This document shows positions 11,401 to 21,539 of a DNA stretch of 64,000 nt, piece by piece (position 1 is the first letter of the stretch; every line of letters starts with the position of its first letter). The stretch covers positions 185,684 to 249,683 of the forward strand of contig WELA01004867.1 in the NCBI GenBank assembly GCA_009602735.1. The letters are read 5' to 3'. The DNA comes from Mesotaenium endlicherianum. Taxonomy: Eukaryota > Streptophyta > Zygnematophyceae > Zygnematales > Mesotaeniaceae. The translations under genes were made by a program, and so were the position numbers. The notes under the pieces are model-generated. The model was not told the origin of the DNA. It did not search any database and was given only the letters and a program-made list of their open reading frames with translations.

Positions 11401-12524
11401 CGCTTCTGCACAAGGATTTGCTTCTCGGCAGGCTCCTGGGAATAACCTCCTTGTGAGTTTCCTTCTTCACGCCAGTAGACAACCCAGAACAACTTACTGG
11501 CGTCCTCCTTTTTCCTGCTGTTGAGGTTGCTTCGCCTTCACACGACAGTCTCGAGCCAGATGCCCGAGCTTGCCACAATCATAGCACGGTCCTCTTGGCT
11601 TGTAACTCTGCTGCCTGCGCTAGGTGTGAATAAATCCCAATTCCATAGGTATTGGACCTTGACCACTCATGCTTGGCGCTTCAAATCCAAAGTGTCGATG
11701 TGCTCCGAAGTTGTGGTTGCCCCATTGCCTCTAACTATACTCCACAGCGTCGACCCTTGATGCCAATGCCATCATTTCTTCAAGACTGGTAGGGTCCTTG
11801 AGCGCCACTTCCTTGGCCACAGTTGGCTTGAGTCCCCTCTTAAACTTGTCCATCATCTCCGACTCGTGCATGGATGGACATTGAAGCACCAGCTCATTGA
11901 AGCGCGAAAACATACTCCTGAACGCTTCCTCGTTGACGAAGGCACACCAATAGATCTCGAGCAGTAATCGGGTGCGATAAGTTGAAATTGCCTCTTCAAG
12001 CCTTCAAAGAGTTGATCAATAATAACACGAACTCCAGACAGCTGCTCTTCTTGTTCATACCAAGCTCCAGCACTCTTCTTCAGCAAAGTAATCACAAAGG
12101 CGATTTGCCTGTCGGGTGTAAACGCAGAATACTCCATTAACTTCTTCAATCCAAAAATCTATTGATGAATAGGCAGCAATCCACGCTCTCCAGTACACAC
12201 TTCAGGCTTAGGCGCACGCACTCCCGATGCGGGTGGAATAACAGGTTGCACCACTGGTTGAACATGGATTGGTGGTATAGCAGGTGCAGGTGCCGAACTC
12301 GTCGAAGCGACATTTCCAACAACAACTCGCACCATTCTCTCCACCTCCGCGCGCATACTTTGTTGAAACTGGGCGTAGACTTCTCCTCCAATTGCATTCG
12401 CCATTTGCCTTAGCATCGCTTGCATCTCTTGTTGCTCTCTGGTCATTGTTGGTGCTGCCTGCTGCACCACGCGCTCAACATGCTCAACATGTTCGCCTCC
12501 TCCAGCAGCCGGTTGCGACTCCAT
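11401..12524 (-). pseudogene. Element E gag
   Basis: Start ATG at 12524 (MESQPAAGGGEHVEHVERVV). A Gln/Met-rich region, a proline-rich linker and the capsid follow (LKKLMEYSAFTPDRQIAF, FKRGLKPTVAKEVALKDP). An in-frame TAG at about 12160 and frameshifts near 11900 break it. The zinc knuckle at about 11546-11590 reads CYDCGKLGHLARDC (CCHC). Family role: coat protein and RNA packaging. Confidence 0.82.
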
Positions 12525-12547
12525 AATATAATATGCAAACCAGCCTT

Positions 12548-12559
12548 GCTCCGTTACCA
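12548..12559 (-). other. Element E primer binding site
   Basis: Minus strand TGGTAACGGAGC, two bases inside the 5' LTR. Resembles the tRNA-Met primer site with two substitutions. Confidence 0.65.
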
Positions 12560-12561
12560 GA

Positions 12562-13335
12562 TGAAAGGGGCAGAGTGTCCTAGTGGAAGCGTAGCGACTC
12601 ACGAGGAAAGGAGTAGTTGCAATCATACTAAAGAGTGCAGCGGCATGTCACTAAGAAAGCTTAGGAAAATTACTCAACACTTTGAGTAGCAAGAAAGTGC
12701 TCAAAAATAGACTAGGATGAAAGGCCTTGTCATTACAAACCCGTATAAATTTACAGAAGTGCAAACTGATAAGAAATGAGGAAGTTATGCCTATTTATAG
12801 ATTTCTGACCTAAGTCCTCCTCCCTAAGCGGGAAGGCCGCTTAGCAACGAATTTTCTCAAGTGTTTGTCAAATTGTCCCTTGCAGAATATTCGTGAGTAA
12901 GCCAGATCAGTCCCAGCCAGATCAGTCCCATCTGACGTTTCGGGCCGATTTGACGTCCACATGCATGCATCAATATTTCTAGAATATGCTAACTTAGACG
13001 CGCTAGGCTAATCCGAAACTTCTAGGTAAATTGACCTAGTTGGCAGGCACTCCCCGTCAGCCGAAATTACGTGAAGGTTCGAATTCCCTCTAATGGGCCA
13101 GATTGCTCGACGCTGCTGGTCAATTCGACGGTTGGGCTTATCGTGAATTAAGGACAGTTGTCAACCGACCTCAAAACTAGTTAAACTTCGGAAATCCATA
13201 ACTCTCACAATACTTGACCAAATTCGATGAACTCTATATCAAAATGACCACAAACATGCACTCTACACTACTATGCAATCAGAATATAAGTTTCATGGAA
13301 CTCAAAAATGCACTTTATAAAGCTATGACCTTACA
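12562..13335 (-). repeat. Element E 5' LTR (774 bp)
   Basis: Same ends as 7272-8033. Includes a short internal duplication near 12905-12930 (AGCCAGATCAGTCCC twice) that explains part of the extra length. Confidence 0.92.
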
Positions 13336-13340
13336 ACAGA

Positions 13341-14500
13341 GGAAGCCAAGAAGGTAGAAGAAGGCAGGCAAGCTGAGAAGAGGCGGAAGCAGCAAGCTGA
13401 AGAGGAACAGAAGCGAATCAAAAGCTACCGCTACACGGTATTAGGCAACGACTTTGATCTTTTTGAGGAAGCCTTCAAGTATGGCCAGAGAAGCCAAAGT
13501 GAGTCCCAAAAGGACATATTGCAGCGGGAAGGGGAGACATTCCCAAGCTTTGACAAGTACATAGAGGTCAGCACAAGGCTTCTACTGTACCATGATTATG
13601 CCAGAATGGTGGGTTATACGGTCCGGGAGGCCAAACCATTAGCCCATAGAAATGAAATCGAAGATGTGCCAAGACCTGGAATGTGGGGCACGAACAGGGG
13701 CATCAGGTTGATCCCTATGCATACAGACAGCTTCAAGGATGCCACTTCCGTTAATTGGTTCAAGGCCATGTATAACGAGGTGGGAAGAAGAAGCTAGGAG
13801 TTCATGGAAAGGGAGACCAGCCAGTTGGATTTCTCAGGACACTAGTACCCCTGTACTCCGAAGAGGACAGATCCTGCTTTCTTTTTGCAGTCCACTGAGT
13901 GGCGCTGGATTCCCATCAACATGAGGGACCAGCTAAATGACAGAGCTAAGGAAGACAATATCCTAGCAGATCTGCGGGGGAAAATAGTGCTGCCACCTTA
14001 CATTGCAGCACAGGACTCATGATTGGATGGAGTCAGGGACTACATGAGTCAGGAGACACAGGAGGCTAGGAGCAGGGCTAGAGAATCTTTCTCTAAGGGG
14101 AAGCATCCTTATGCCAAATGGGCAAGTAAGCAAGGGAAGAAGAACTTGTATGTGGTCAGGACCCAACAACTCCCACCAGCACCCAAACGGGGGAGGTCAG
14201 TGGGATATTCCTTTTCTCGGGAACGGCTGGAGGAGATGACCAGAAAGACTCTAGAAGTCTCAAAAGCACAGGAGGACGAAGAGGAGGAAGGCGCAAAAGA
14301 AGGCACAGACCCTTGCTGTATCCCCCACCCTACAGAGGACGGGAAGGTCCTTGGCACACGCAGTCTTGCAGCAGCTTAGGGATACCAGCCTACCGAGAGA
14401 TCCGAATATCGAGTGGCCGGGAAGTTTCAGCAAGAGGAGTACGACCCGAGAAGGTGAGACTCAATGAGACAAAGCAGACAAGAGGGTTGCCAAGGGGGCG
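13341..14500 (+). pseudogene. Element D ORF3, 3' part
   Basis: Continues the coiled coil (EEGRQAEKRRKQQAEEEQK), then the conserved middle: YRYTVLGNDFDLF, FDKYIEVSTRLLLYHDYARMVGY, and from 14023 MDGVRDYMSQETQEARSRARESF and KRGRSVGYSFSRERLEE. Stops at 13797 and around 14022, plus frameshifts after the acidic run (14270-14300), inactivate it. The C-terminal conserved block (AHVMQHPSGMPVYV in B) is deleted together with most of the LTR. Confidence 0.8.
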
Positions 14501-14709
14501 AACTATCTTCTAACCTTGTTTATATATGAGTTTACTGATTGCATGATTGATGCTTGTTTACTTGCATTCATCTTGTGAGTATTGTTCACTGCTAGTGTAT
14601 TGTCTTTTGTTGTTATATCAATTAACAGAAAATACCATCAAGACTACTTGTTGATATAAAGATCTTTTATTAATCATTGAATCGCCTATTGGTAATTCGA
14701 TTCATTTCA
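14501..14709 (+). repeat. Element D 3' LTR remnant
   Basis: The last 209 bp of a family I LTR in plus orientation, ending GATTCATTTCA. It aligns with the reverse complement of the LTR starts at 15122, 16923, 23053 and 30415. The front 500 bp of the LTR is deleted. Confidence 0.85.
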
Positions 14710-15121
14710 GCAGATAACAGGTGTCTAGCAATAACACACGCAGGCTTCTTGGTGCAAATACAACGTCCCACAAATGAATGGGTCTGTCCTCCTCATCCCG
14801 CTCAGAAGGATCCTCCCCCCACCAGTTCAAAGATAGGGTCGTCAGGCGCGAGAGTAGCTCCAAGCGAGGCAACTGCACACTCGGCTGCATCCTTATGTGG
14901 AGCACTTGCAGGTTGGGAGTGAAGTCAAAAATGTGTAGTCCTACACTGGTGGTGAGAGAAATGTCCAATACAAGAAGGCAGGGCATGGCTACCTCAAGCC
15001 TGGACAGTGTTCCCTCCATCCTCAGCTCTTGGATGGTGCCCCTTGCGTCCTCTGGATTTTTTTCAACGGGGGTTCTAGATGGGGGGATCATCGCGCAGAT
15101 ATGTGTCAGCGGTGGGACCTA
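14710..15121 (-). pseudogene. F-box/LRR-like host gene, downstream fragment
   Basis: Minus-strand open sequence with leucine-rich spacing: LSRLEVAMPCLLVLDIS, TPNLQVLHIRM, LSRLTTLSLNWW, RSLRVLLLDTCYLL. A splice acceptor ...CCAGAG fits before GACGCAAGG (exon start 15049), in phase with the exon at 31141-31203 on the other side of element C. It is cut on the left by element D, so the C-terminus is not visible. Substrate-receptor LRR proteins of SCF ubiquitin ligases have this look, but I cannot assign a subfamily. Classed as a pseudogene because two large elements interrupt it; a spliced product across C is not excluded. Confidence 0.55.
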
Positions 15122-15840
15122 CGAAATGAATCAACTTACCAAATAGGCGATTAACAAATAATGGAGATCCTTACATCAGCAAGTAATCTTTATGGTATTT
15201 TCTGTTAATTGATTCAACAGCAAAAGACAACACACTAGCAGTGGACAATACTCGCAAGTCAAATGGAAGTAAACTAGCATCAATAATCCAATTAGTAAAC
15301 TCGTACATAAGCAAGGCTAGAAGACAGTGCATATCAATGACTTCTTGCCTTGGATTCAGATTTCTCTCCGTAAGCTGTAGAAGAGAGTTGGCCTCGTTTC
15401 CGAATGCCAAACTCGAGAGCAATACCTAGCATATGTACATGGAATGAGTTTACTGTTCAACGGCCAGTGCGATGGCACCGCCTACCCGGGAGTCAACCAC
15501 GTTGGTAGGACCTCGGTTAACCAAATCCACCGCCATCCCCCATCATCCCGAATCGCCATCCATCCTAAGGACGTCGTCTGGCCATTCATCTAGCACACCA
15601 CACTTAGATGCATATCTAGGCAATTTGCTGCTACAGAGTACGGAGGTCAGCTGGCTGTCAAAGAATGTGTCAACAAGCTGACCTAAGTTGACTTCAGCAT
15701 GCTGCTCCCGGCTAAGTCATCAAACTGATTATTTTATGAAGTCCAGAAGAGTTAATATTAACTAAAGTTCAGCAGGCAGAACTTATTTAGCTATTATATT
15801 TAAAAGAAAATAATATCTACAAATATACTGATTCATTACA
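15122..15840 (-). repeat. Element C 3' LTR (719 bp)
   Basis: Plus strand starts CGAAATGAATCAACTTACC (the usual TG mutated to CG) and ends GATTCATTACA. On the minus strand it is preceded by the purine tract AAGTTGGAGGGAT (about 15841-15853). Confidence 0.9.
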
Positions 15841-16922
15841 ATCCCTCCAACTTAACAGGTTGTCGCCTCGACAACGCTAACACTGGGTACATGGTTTTTC
15901 CCAACTGAAAGTATTGATTTGCCTTCCACCGCCTTTTGCTCCAACACTGTTGCCCAACTGTGGGGATCACTAGTAACAATGTGCTGTCCCTCCGCCCTCA
16001 GCCTACTGCCCTTATGAGGGAGATGTTGCTGGGGCTCTACGGTCAGGGGAGCGAGACCGGGAGCCAGACCTCCTCCTTCTATTTTGGGGTCTCCTGAAGC
16101 CTGGGGGCTCCGAGTAGGGAGAATCAAGGGGAGAACGCAATAACTGGGTTATTTCCTCCTGTACAATTTGAAGGGAGGCGGCGTTCTCCTGGACAGCCCT
16201 CAAACTGACAGGTACATATACCGGCATCCCAGGAGGATGTTGCATGACATGAGCCAAGGGCACATGTCCTCTTTGTGAGGGAGATGCTGGCAAGCCTCTG
16301 GCTATTTCTCTAGCAACCCTGTCTCACTGGGTCTCTGCGCCTGCAGATGGGCTCTGTCCTCTGGCAGTTCCCAGCCAAGTGATATCTTCCTCTTCAGCGA
16401 GCTGGTGCAGGGCTATGTTCGCCCTGGCCAACCCAGTCTTCTCCATTACAGGAATGTTGCAGGTGTCTAGGTCACAGCGGGGCTAGTGTCCTCTTCCTTG
16501 CCTTCCTCCTCTTCTTCCTCTAAGTCCTCCTCTTCTTCCCCTGGCTCCTCTGTGACTGCTGGGGTCTCCTCTGTCAGCTGTACCAGCTCTTCTCGAGAAA
16601 AAGAGTACCCCACTGACCTTCCCCTTTTGGGTGCTGGTGGGAGCTGTTGAGTCCTGACTGCATACAGAACTTTCTCTCCCTGCTTGCTCGCCCATTTGGC
16701 ATAAGCGTGCTTCCCTTTGGAGAATGACTCTCGGGCCCTGATCCTCTCCTCCTGCATTTCTTGACTCATGCAGTCTCTGACTCCATCCAATCGTGGGTCC
16801 CAAGCTGCAATGTGGGGGGCCAACACTATGTTCACCTGTAGGTCTGTTAGAAAATCTTCCTCCCCTGCCCTATCATTTTGCTGGTCCCTCATGTTAATGG
16901 TCATCCACCGCCAATCAGTGGG
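15841..16922 (-). pseudogene. Element C ORF3, 3' part
   Basis: Carries the C-terminal two thirds of ORF3 in two frames. 16467-16922 has MTINMRDQQNDRA, DPRLDGVRDCMSQEMQ, KHAYAKWASKQGEK, KRGRSVGYSFSREELVQ and the acidic run. 16012-16293 has GHVPLAHVMQHPPGMPVYVPVSLR. Frameshifts occur near 16465 and 16060. It joins the 5' part at 23773 once element B is removed (GTGGG duplication). Confidence 0.8.
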
Positions 16923-17626
16923 TGAAATGAATCGACTTACCAAATAGGCGATTAACAATTAATAAAGATCTTTATATCAGCAAGTAATCTATATGGATTC
17001 TCCGTTAATTGATTAAACGGCAAAAGGACAACACACTAGCAGTGAACAATACAGTAAACTAGCATCAATAATGCACTTAGTAAACTCATACATAAGAAAG
17101 GTTAGAAGACAGTGCGTATCAATGGCTTCTCGCCTTGGATTCAGATCTCTCTCAATAAGCTGTACAAGAGAGTTGGCCTCGTTTCCGAATGCCAAACTCG
17201 AGAGCAATGCCTAGCATCTGTACATGGAATGAGTTTACTGTTCAACGGCCAGTGCGATGGCACCGCCTACCCGGGAGTTAACCACGTTGGTAGGACCTTG
17301 GTTAACCAAATCCACCGCCATCTCCCATCATCCCGAATCGCCATCCATCCTAAGGACGTCGTCTGGCCATTCATCTAGCATACCACACTTAGATGCATAT
17401 CGAGGCAGTTCGCTGCTACCCAGTACGGAAGTCAGCTGGCTGTCAAAGAATGTGTCAGCAAGCTGACTTAAGCTGACTTCAGCGTGCTGCTTTCGGCTGA
17501 GTCATTGAACTGATATTAAATATAAAGTCCAGCAGACTGAATATTTACTAAAGTTCAGCAAGTTGAACTTATTTAACTGTTATATTTAAATGAATATTAT
17601 ATCAACCAATATACTGATTAATTAAA
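16923..17626 (-). repeat. Element B 3' LTR (704 bp)
   Basis: Plus strand starts TGAAATGAATCGACTTACC and ends GATTAATTAAA, where CA has mutated to AA. Compared with 23053-23772 it has a 16-20 bp deletion near 17050 and scattered substitutions. Confidence 0.9.
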
Positions 17627-17732
17627 ATCCCTCCAACTTAACATGTTGTCGCCTCGACAACACTGACACAGGGTACATAGGTTTCCCCAACTGAAATTAC
17701 TGATCCCTCTCCCATCCAGCATGCTGTGCCCC

Positions 17733-19397
17733 TTAGGAGGGAGATGCCCATGGGGCCTTATAGTCAGGGGAGTCAGTCCTGCTCCTGTCTTGGGGTCTTC
17801 TGAAGCTTGTCAGAGAGGGAGGTTCCGTGTAGGGATCCGTCGAAGAACGCAGTAACTGTGCTGTTTCCTCCTGCACGGTCTGAAACTGAATGGAGGCAGC
17901 CTTCTCCTGGGCATCCCTCAAACTGACTGATACATATACCGGCATCCCAGAAGGATGTTGCATGACATGAGCTAAGGGTACATGCCCTCTCTGCGAGGGA
18001 GATGCCGGCAGGCCTCTGGCTATTTCTCTAGCAGCCCTCTTGTCTGCCCTGTCTGACTGGGTCTCCGTGCCTGGAGATGGGTCCTGTCCTCTGGCAGTTC
18101 CCAGCCAAGTGATATCCTCCTCTTCAGCGAGTTGCTGCAGGGCCAACCTCGTCTTCTCCCTTACAGGGGATGTGGCAGGTGTCGAGATCACGGTGGGGCT
18201 AGTGTCCTCCTCCTCGCCTTCCTCCTCGTCTTCCTCTGACTCCTCCTCCTCTTCGTCCCCGGGTTCCTCTGAGACTTCTGGGGTCTCTTCTGTCGGCTGC
18301 TCCAGTTCCTCTCGAGAAAAAGAATATCCCACTGACCTTCCCCTTTTGGGTGCGGGTGGGGCCTGCTGAGTCCGGACCGCATACAGGTCCTTTTCTCCCT
18401 GCTTGCTTGCCCATTTGGCATAAGCGTGCTTCCCATTTGAGAATGACTCTCGAGCCCTGCTCCTGTCCCCCTGCATTTCTTGGCTCATGCAGTCTCTGAC
18501 TCCATCCAATCTTGGGTCCCAAGCCGCAATGTGAGGGGGCAATACTATGTTCCCCTTTAGGTCTGTCAGGAAATCCTCATCCGTTGCCCTGTCATTCTGC
18601 TGGTCCCTCATGTTGATGGTCATCCACCGCCAATTGGTGGGCTTTTGAAAGAAGGCAGGGTCTGTCCTTCTAAGAGTACAAGGGTACCAGTGCCCTGCAA
18701 AGTATAGCTGACTGGTTTCCCTGGCCAAGAATTCCCAGCTCCTTCTCTCCACCTCATTATACATGGCCTTGAACCTGTTATGGGCTGTAGAGTTCTTAAA
18801 GCTGTCCGCGTCCATGGGGATCATACTGATGACCCTATCTTCCCCCCAGATACCAGGAATCGACACAGCCCCTGCTTTGTTCACCTGGGCCATTGCCTTG
18901 GCCTCTCTGACTGTATAACCTACCATCGTGGCGTAATCGTGGTAGAGGAGGAGCCCCGTGCTGACCTCTATATACTTGTCAAAGTTTTCGGATGTCTCCC
19001 CTTCCCTCTGGAGGATGACCTTCTGTGACTCACTGTGACTTCTCTGAGCATACTTGAAGGCCTCCTCCAGTAGATCAAAGCCCTTGCCCAGTACTGTGTA
19101 GCGGTAGCTGCTGATTCTCCTCTGCTCTTCTTCAGCTTGCTGCTTCCGCTTCTCCTCAGCTTGCCTCTCCTCCTCTGCTTTCTTGGCCTCGTCTGCAACT
19201 TTTCTGTCCAATTCTTCCTGCCTCAGTCTGGCCTGTTCCTCCTCCTCCTTCATCTTCTGTGCCTCCCGCTGTTGTTGGAGTTCTTGTGATTCCCGAGCGG
19301 AGATGGAGGATGATTCGATGTCTCCACGGAATTGCAAGTATTCTGCATGTGCCTCTTCCGCCCTTCTCTTCCTCTTGAGCTCCGACTTTTGAGTCAT
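17733..19397 (-). CDS. Element B ORF3: uninterrupted 554-aa protein of unknown function
   Basis: The first in-frame ATG is at 19397 (MTQKSELKRKRRAEEAHAEY). Residues about 38-97 form a strongly charged, Glu/Gln/Lys-rich predicted coiled coil. Next come conserved blocks YRYTVLGKGFDLLEEAF, FDKYIEVSTGLLLYHDYA and MVGYTVREAKAM, then a DPRLDGVRDCMSQEMQ block, PKRGRSVGYSFSREELE (about 351-364), an acidic run (about 370-400), and LAHVMQHPSGMPVYVSVSLR near the C-terminus. No signal peptide, membrane segment, zinc knuckle, protease or polymerase motif is visible. It lies in sense orientation between pol and the 3' LTR, the position of an extra or env-like gene, yet it does not look like an envelope protein. 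Fully open although gag and pol of the same copy carry stops. I do not recognise the family. Confidence 0.8.
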   Translation of the reverse strand: MTQKSELKRKRRAEEAHAEYLQFRGDIESSSISARESQELQQQREAQKMKEEEEQARLRQEELDRKVADEAKKAEEERQAEEKRKQQAEEEQRRISSYRYTVLGKGFDLLEEAFKYAQRSHSESQKVILQREGETSENFDKYIEVSTGLLLYHDYATMVGYTVREAKAMAQVNKAGAVSIPGIWGEDRVISMIPMDADSFKNSTAHNRFKAMYNEVERRSWEFLARETSQLYFAGHWYPCTLRRTDPAFFQKPTNWRWMTINMRDQQNDRATDEDFLTDLKGNIVLPPHIAAWDPRLDGVRDCMSQEMQGDRSRARESFSNGKHAYAKWASKQGEKDLYAVRTQQAPPAPKRGRSVGYSFSREELEQPTEETPEVSEEPGDEEEEESEEDEEEGEEEDTSPTVISTPATSPVREKTRLALQQLAEEEDITWLGTARGQDPSPGTETQSDRADKRAAREIARGLPASPSQRGHVPLAHVMQHPSGMPVYVSVSLRDAQEKAASIQFQTVQEETAQLLRSSTDPYTEPPSLTSFRRPQDRSRTDSPDYKAPWASPS

Positions 19398-19432
19398 CTT
19401 GCTCAATCATAAACACAATGCAGTTAGTGAAG

Positions 19433-20785
19433 TCATGATATTTTGCCGCTACTGAGTGCCCTTGATGAAGAGGAACGCGAGCGAGAGAGTTCTCTGTGTG
19501 AATTGTCAGAAAGGTAGGCTTTCCTAAGTTGTTCAAGGAAGGACTTTTTCACCTTTAGTGAAGTGAGTGCACACAGGACTTTATCTACAGCATGCAGACT
19601 AAAGTTCCTTTGTAAGTCAGGTCTTCTAGAGAGTCCATCAGCAGGATTCAACTTCCCTGGTTTGTAGTCGATCTGGACTTGGAACTGCTCCAGCATCTGG
19701 CTCCAGCGGTTCTCCCTCCTCGACAGCTTGGAGTTCTTCTGAAAGTGGGTCAGAGTTAGATGATCTGTAGTCACCTTAAAGGCTTTACCATGTAAGTATG
19801 CAAAGTCAGAGGCATCAGTGACCACCTGCACCGGTTTGCTGGGGTCATACACGGCTAGCACTGGGGCAGAACAAAGGGCATCTTTAAGGGTTTGGAAGGC
19901 AGCCTGCTGCTCTTCCCCCCACACATACCCCATGTCTTTCTTAGTAAGGTCAGTCAGTTTACTGGCTTTTGTGGAATAATTCTCAATAAATCTCCTATAG
20001 TAGTTAGCCAACCCGAGAAAGGATCTAACTTCAGAGACAGACTGTGGTACTGGCCAGTCCCTTAGGGTCTGAACTTTTTTAGGGTCCACACTAATGCCCT
20101 CTTTACTGACAACGTGGCCTAAGAATTCAATACTTTCCTTGAAGAGATCACACTTGCTCATTTTAGCATGTAACTGATTTCTTCTCAGAATGTCCATGAC
20201 TCTCTTTAAGTGTTCAGCGTGCTGAATCTCATCTTTAGAGAAAATTAAAATATCATCCACGAAAACTTGCACAAATTTATCCAACTAAGGCCTGAAAATG
20301 TCATTCATAGCACCCATGAAGGTTGCAGGAGCATTTGTTAGTCCAAATGGCATCACGTTGAACTCATAGTGTCCATAACGTGTGCGGAAGGCCGTCTTGT
20401 GTTCATCTCCCTCAGCAATTCTGATTTGATGATAACCACTCTTGAGATCTATCTTACTGAACACCTTAGCACCAGACAGAGTATCAAGCAAGTCCTCGAT
20501 TCTGGGTAAGGCATACTTGTTCATTACCGTAATTTTGTTCAGGGCTCTGTAATCCACACACATCCGCATACTGCCATCCTTTTTCTTAACAAATTGGATG
20601 GGTGCGCCGTAAGGTGATTTACTTGGAGAAATATAACCATTTTCCTCAAGTTCTGCAATCTGTATTTTCAAATCCTCGCTCTCCACATAAGACAAGCCAT
20701 ACGTGCGTTGCCAGGGTGGCTGACTCCCAGGTAATAAATCAATCCCATGATCTACTTTCCTCTTAGGGGGGAGTCCTGGAGGCAT
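19433..20785 (-). pseudogene. Element B reverse transcriptase and RNase H
   Basis: RT begins within 20285-20785 ([37 protein letters not shown]). A TAG replaces the Tyr codon after FRP at 20286. The second half, 19433-20284, keeps FVDDILIFS, so both catalytic Asp residues are present, and [14 protein letters not shown]. RNase H has lost about 80 residues between VVTDASDFA and YLHGKAFKV, removing the catalytic Glu region. The frame then runs through the deletion junction into non-homologous residues. Confidence 0.9.
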
Positions 20786-21420
20786 ATTAAATACATCCGT
20801 GTACTAAGCAACAAGTTTTGCAGCAGTAGGGTGCTCCGGAGGGCTTACCTTTTTCTCCACCACTTCTTCAGGTTGAGGAGGTACCTCTCTTAGCAATAGA
20901 CAGAACATTATGTCTTCCTTCTGGTTCCAGCTTTTGACGAACTCCATTGCATTCAGCAACTTGCATCCTTCTGGAAGCCTCTTCTTTTTCTTCATTTGCC
21001 ATCCACACAGGACAAGAGGAAGAGCACTGGTGGGTGCCAAGTCAGTCTGCCCATCACTGGCTCCTCTCACTTTAACTGTACCTCTGCTCCAACACACTTC
21101 AGCTTGATGTCTATTAAGCCAGGACCTGCCTAGCACGAGATCATAAAAGCCAGTGTTGAGTACCTCAAATGTAAGCGTTTCAGTTAGAATTGCAATGCCA
21201 GAACCTAACTGGACCTCAATAGGCTTGGTTATAACTCCTCCCGGGATAATTGAGGCATCTCCAAGGAATATTTTTCTATTCCCTTAGGTGACAGTAGGCA
21301 GCCTTAGCCGCTTAACTAAGTCCTTGTGGATAAAAGTATGTGACGTCCCTCCGTCAACAAATGCCCTCACCTTCCTACCTGCAATCATGCAATGCAGTAG
21401 GATATAATGCTGATGGTCTC
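20786..21420 (-). pseudogene. Element B protease
   Basis: Retropepsin-type domain. The active-site region at about 21340-21365 reads AFVDGGTSHTFIHKDL, so Asp is followed by Gly-Gly rather than the usual Ser/Thr-Gly; element C reads VDEGASHTF at the same place. An in-frame TAA near 21286 splits it. The second half, MLGRSWLNRHQAEVCWSRG onward, is open to 20804. Confidence 0.8.
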
Positions 21421-21539
21421 TTTTATCTGGTTGTCGAGCATGCATAGTGAATCCACTTCAGCAGGACCAATAACACCTGCTACGAGGGCAGCTAGTGACG
21501 ACTCACTATCTCTAGCATCCTCACAGTCAGTAGACTGGA

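Larger units (their letters stand above)
7272..13335 (-). mobile_element. Element E: Ty3/gypsy chromovirus (family III), complete but decayed
   Basis: Two LTRs (7272-8033 and 12562-13335) flank gag and pol on the minus strand. Left flank GCAAA (7267-7271) and right flank ACAGA (13336-13340) are a target duplication with two differences; removing E plus one copy restores the ORF3 frame of element D. The primer site reads TGGTAACGGAGC. No third gene is present between pol and the 3' LTR, in contrast to family I: pol runs straight into the LTR. Confidence 0.92.
4252..14709 (+). mobile_element. Element D: Ty3/gypsy with ORF3 (family I), 5' part off window or interrupted
   Basis: Plus-strand element of the same family as B and C. 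Present here: RT from its middle onward, RNase H, integrase and chromodomain (4252-6687), a spacer, ORF3 in two parts (7066-7271 and 13341-14500) and the last 209 bp of the 3' LTR (14501-14709). Element A interrupts its RT and element E interrupts its ORF3. A deletion fuses the end of ORF3 to the LTR. The element ends in the host F-box/LRR-like gene; GCAGA (14710-14714) would be its right target duplication. It is the most decayed family I copy and so probably the oldest. Confidence 0.85.

Noticed and set aside
14702-15091. A stand-alone 129-aa minus-strand gene with leucine-rich repeats
   Set aside because: It begins at an internal Met within a predicted small intron and ends at the LTR junction; it is better read as an exon of the split F-box/LRR-like gene.
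18040-18369. Ser-rich plus-strand frame (and others opposite ORF3)
   Set aside because: Shadow of the acidic and Arg-rich coding sequence of ORF3 on the minus strand; no start context or conservation.
17733-19397. ORF3 as a retroviral envelope gene
   Set aside because: Position would fit, but there is no signal peptide, no membrane segment and no cleavage site; the protein is charged and coiled-coil.
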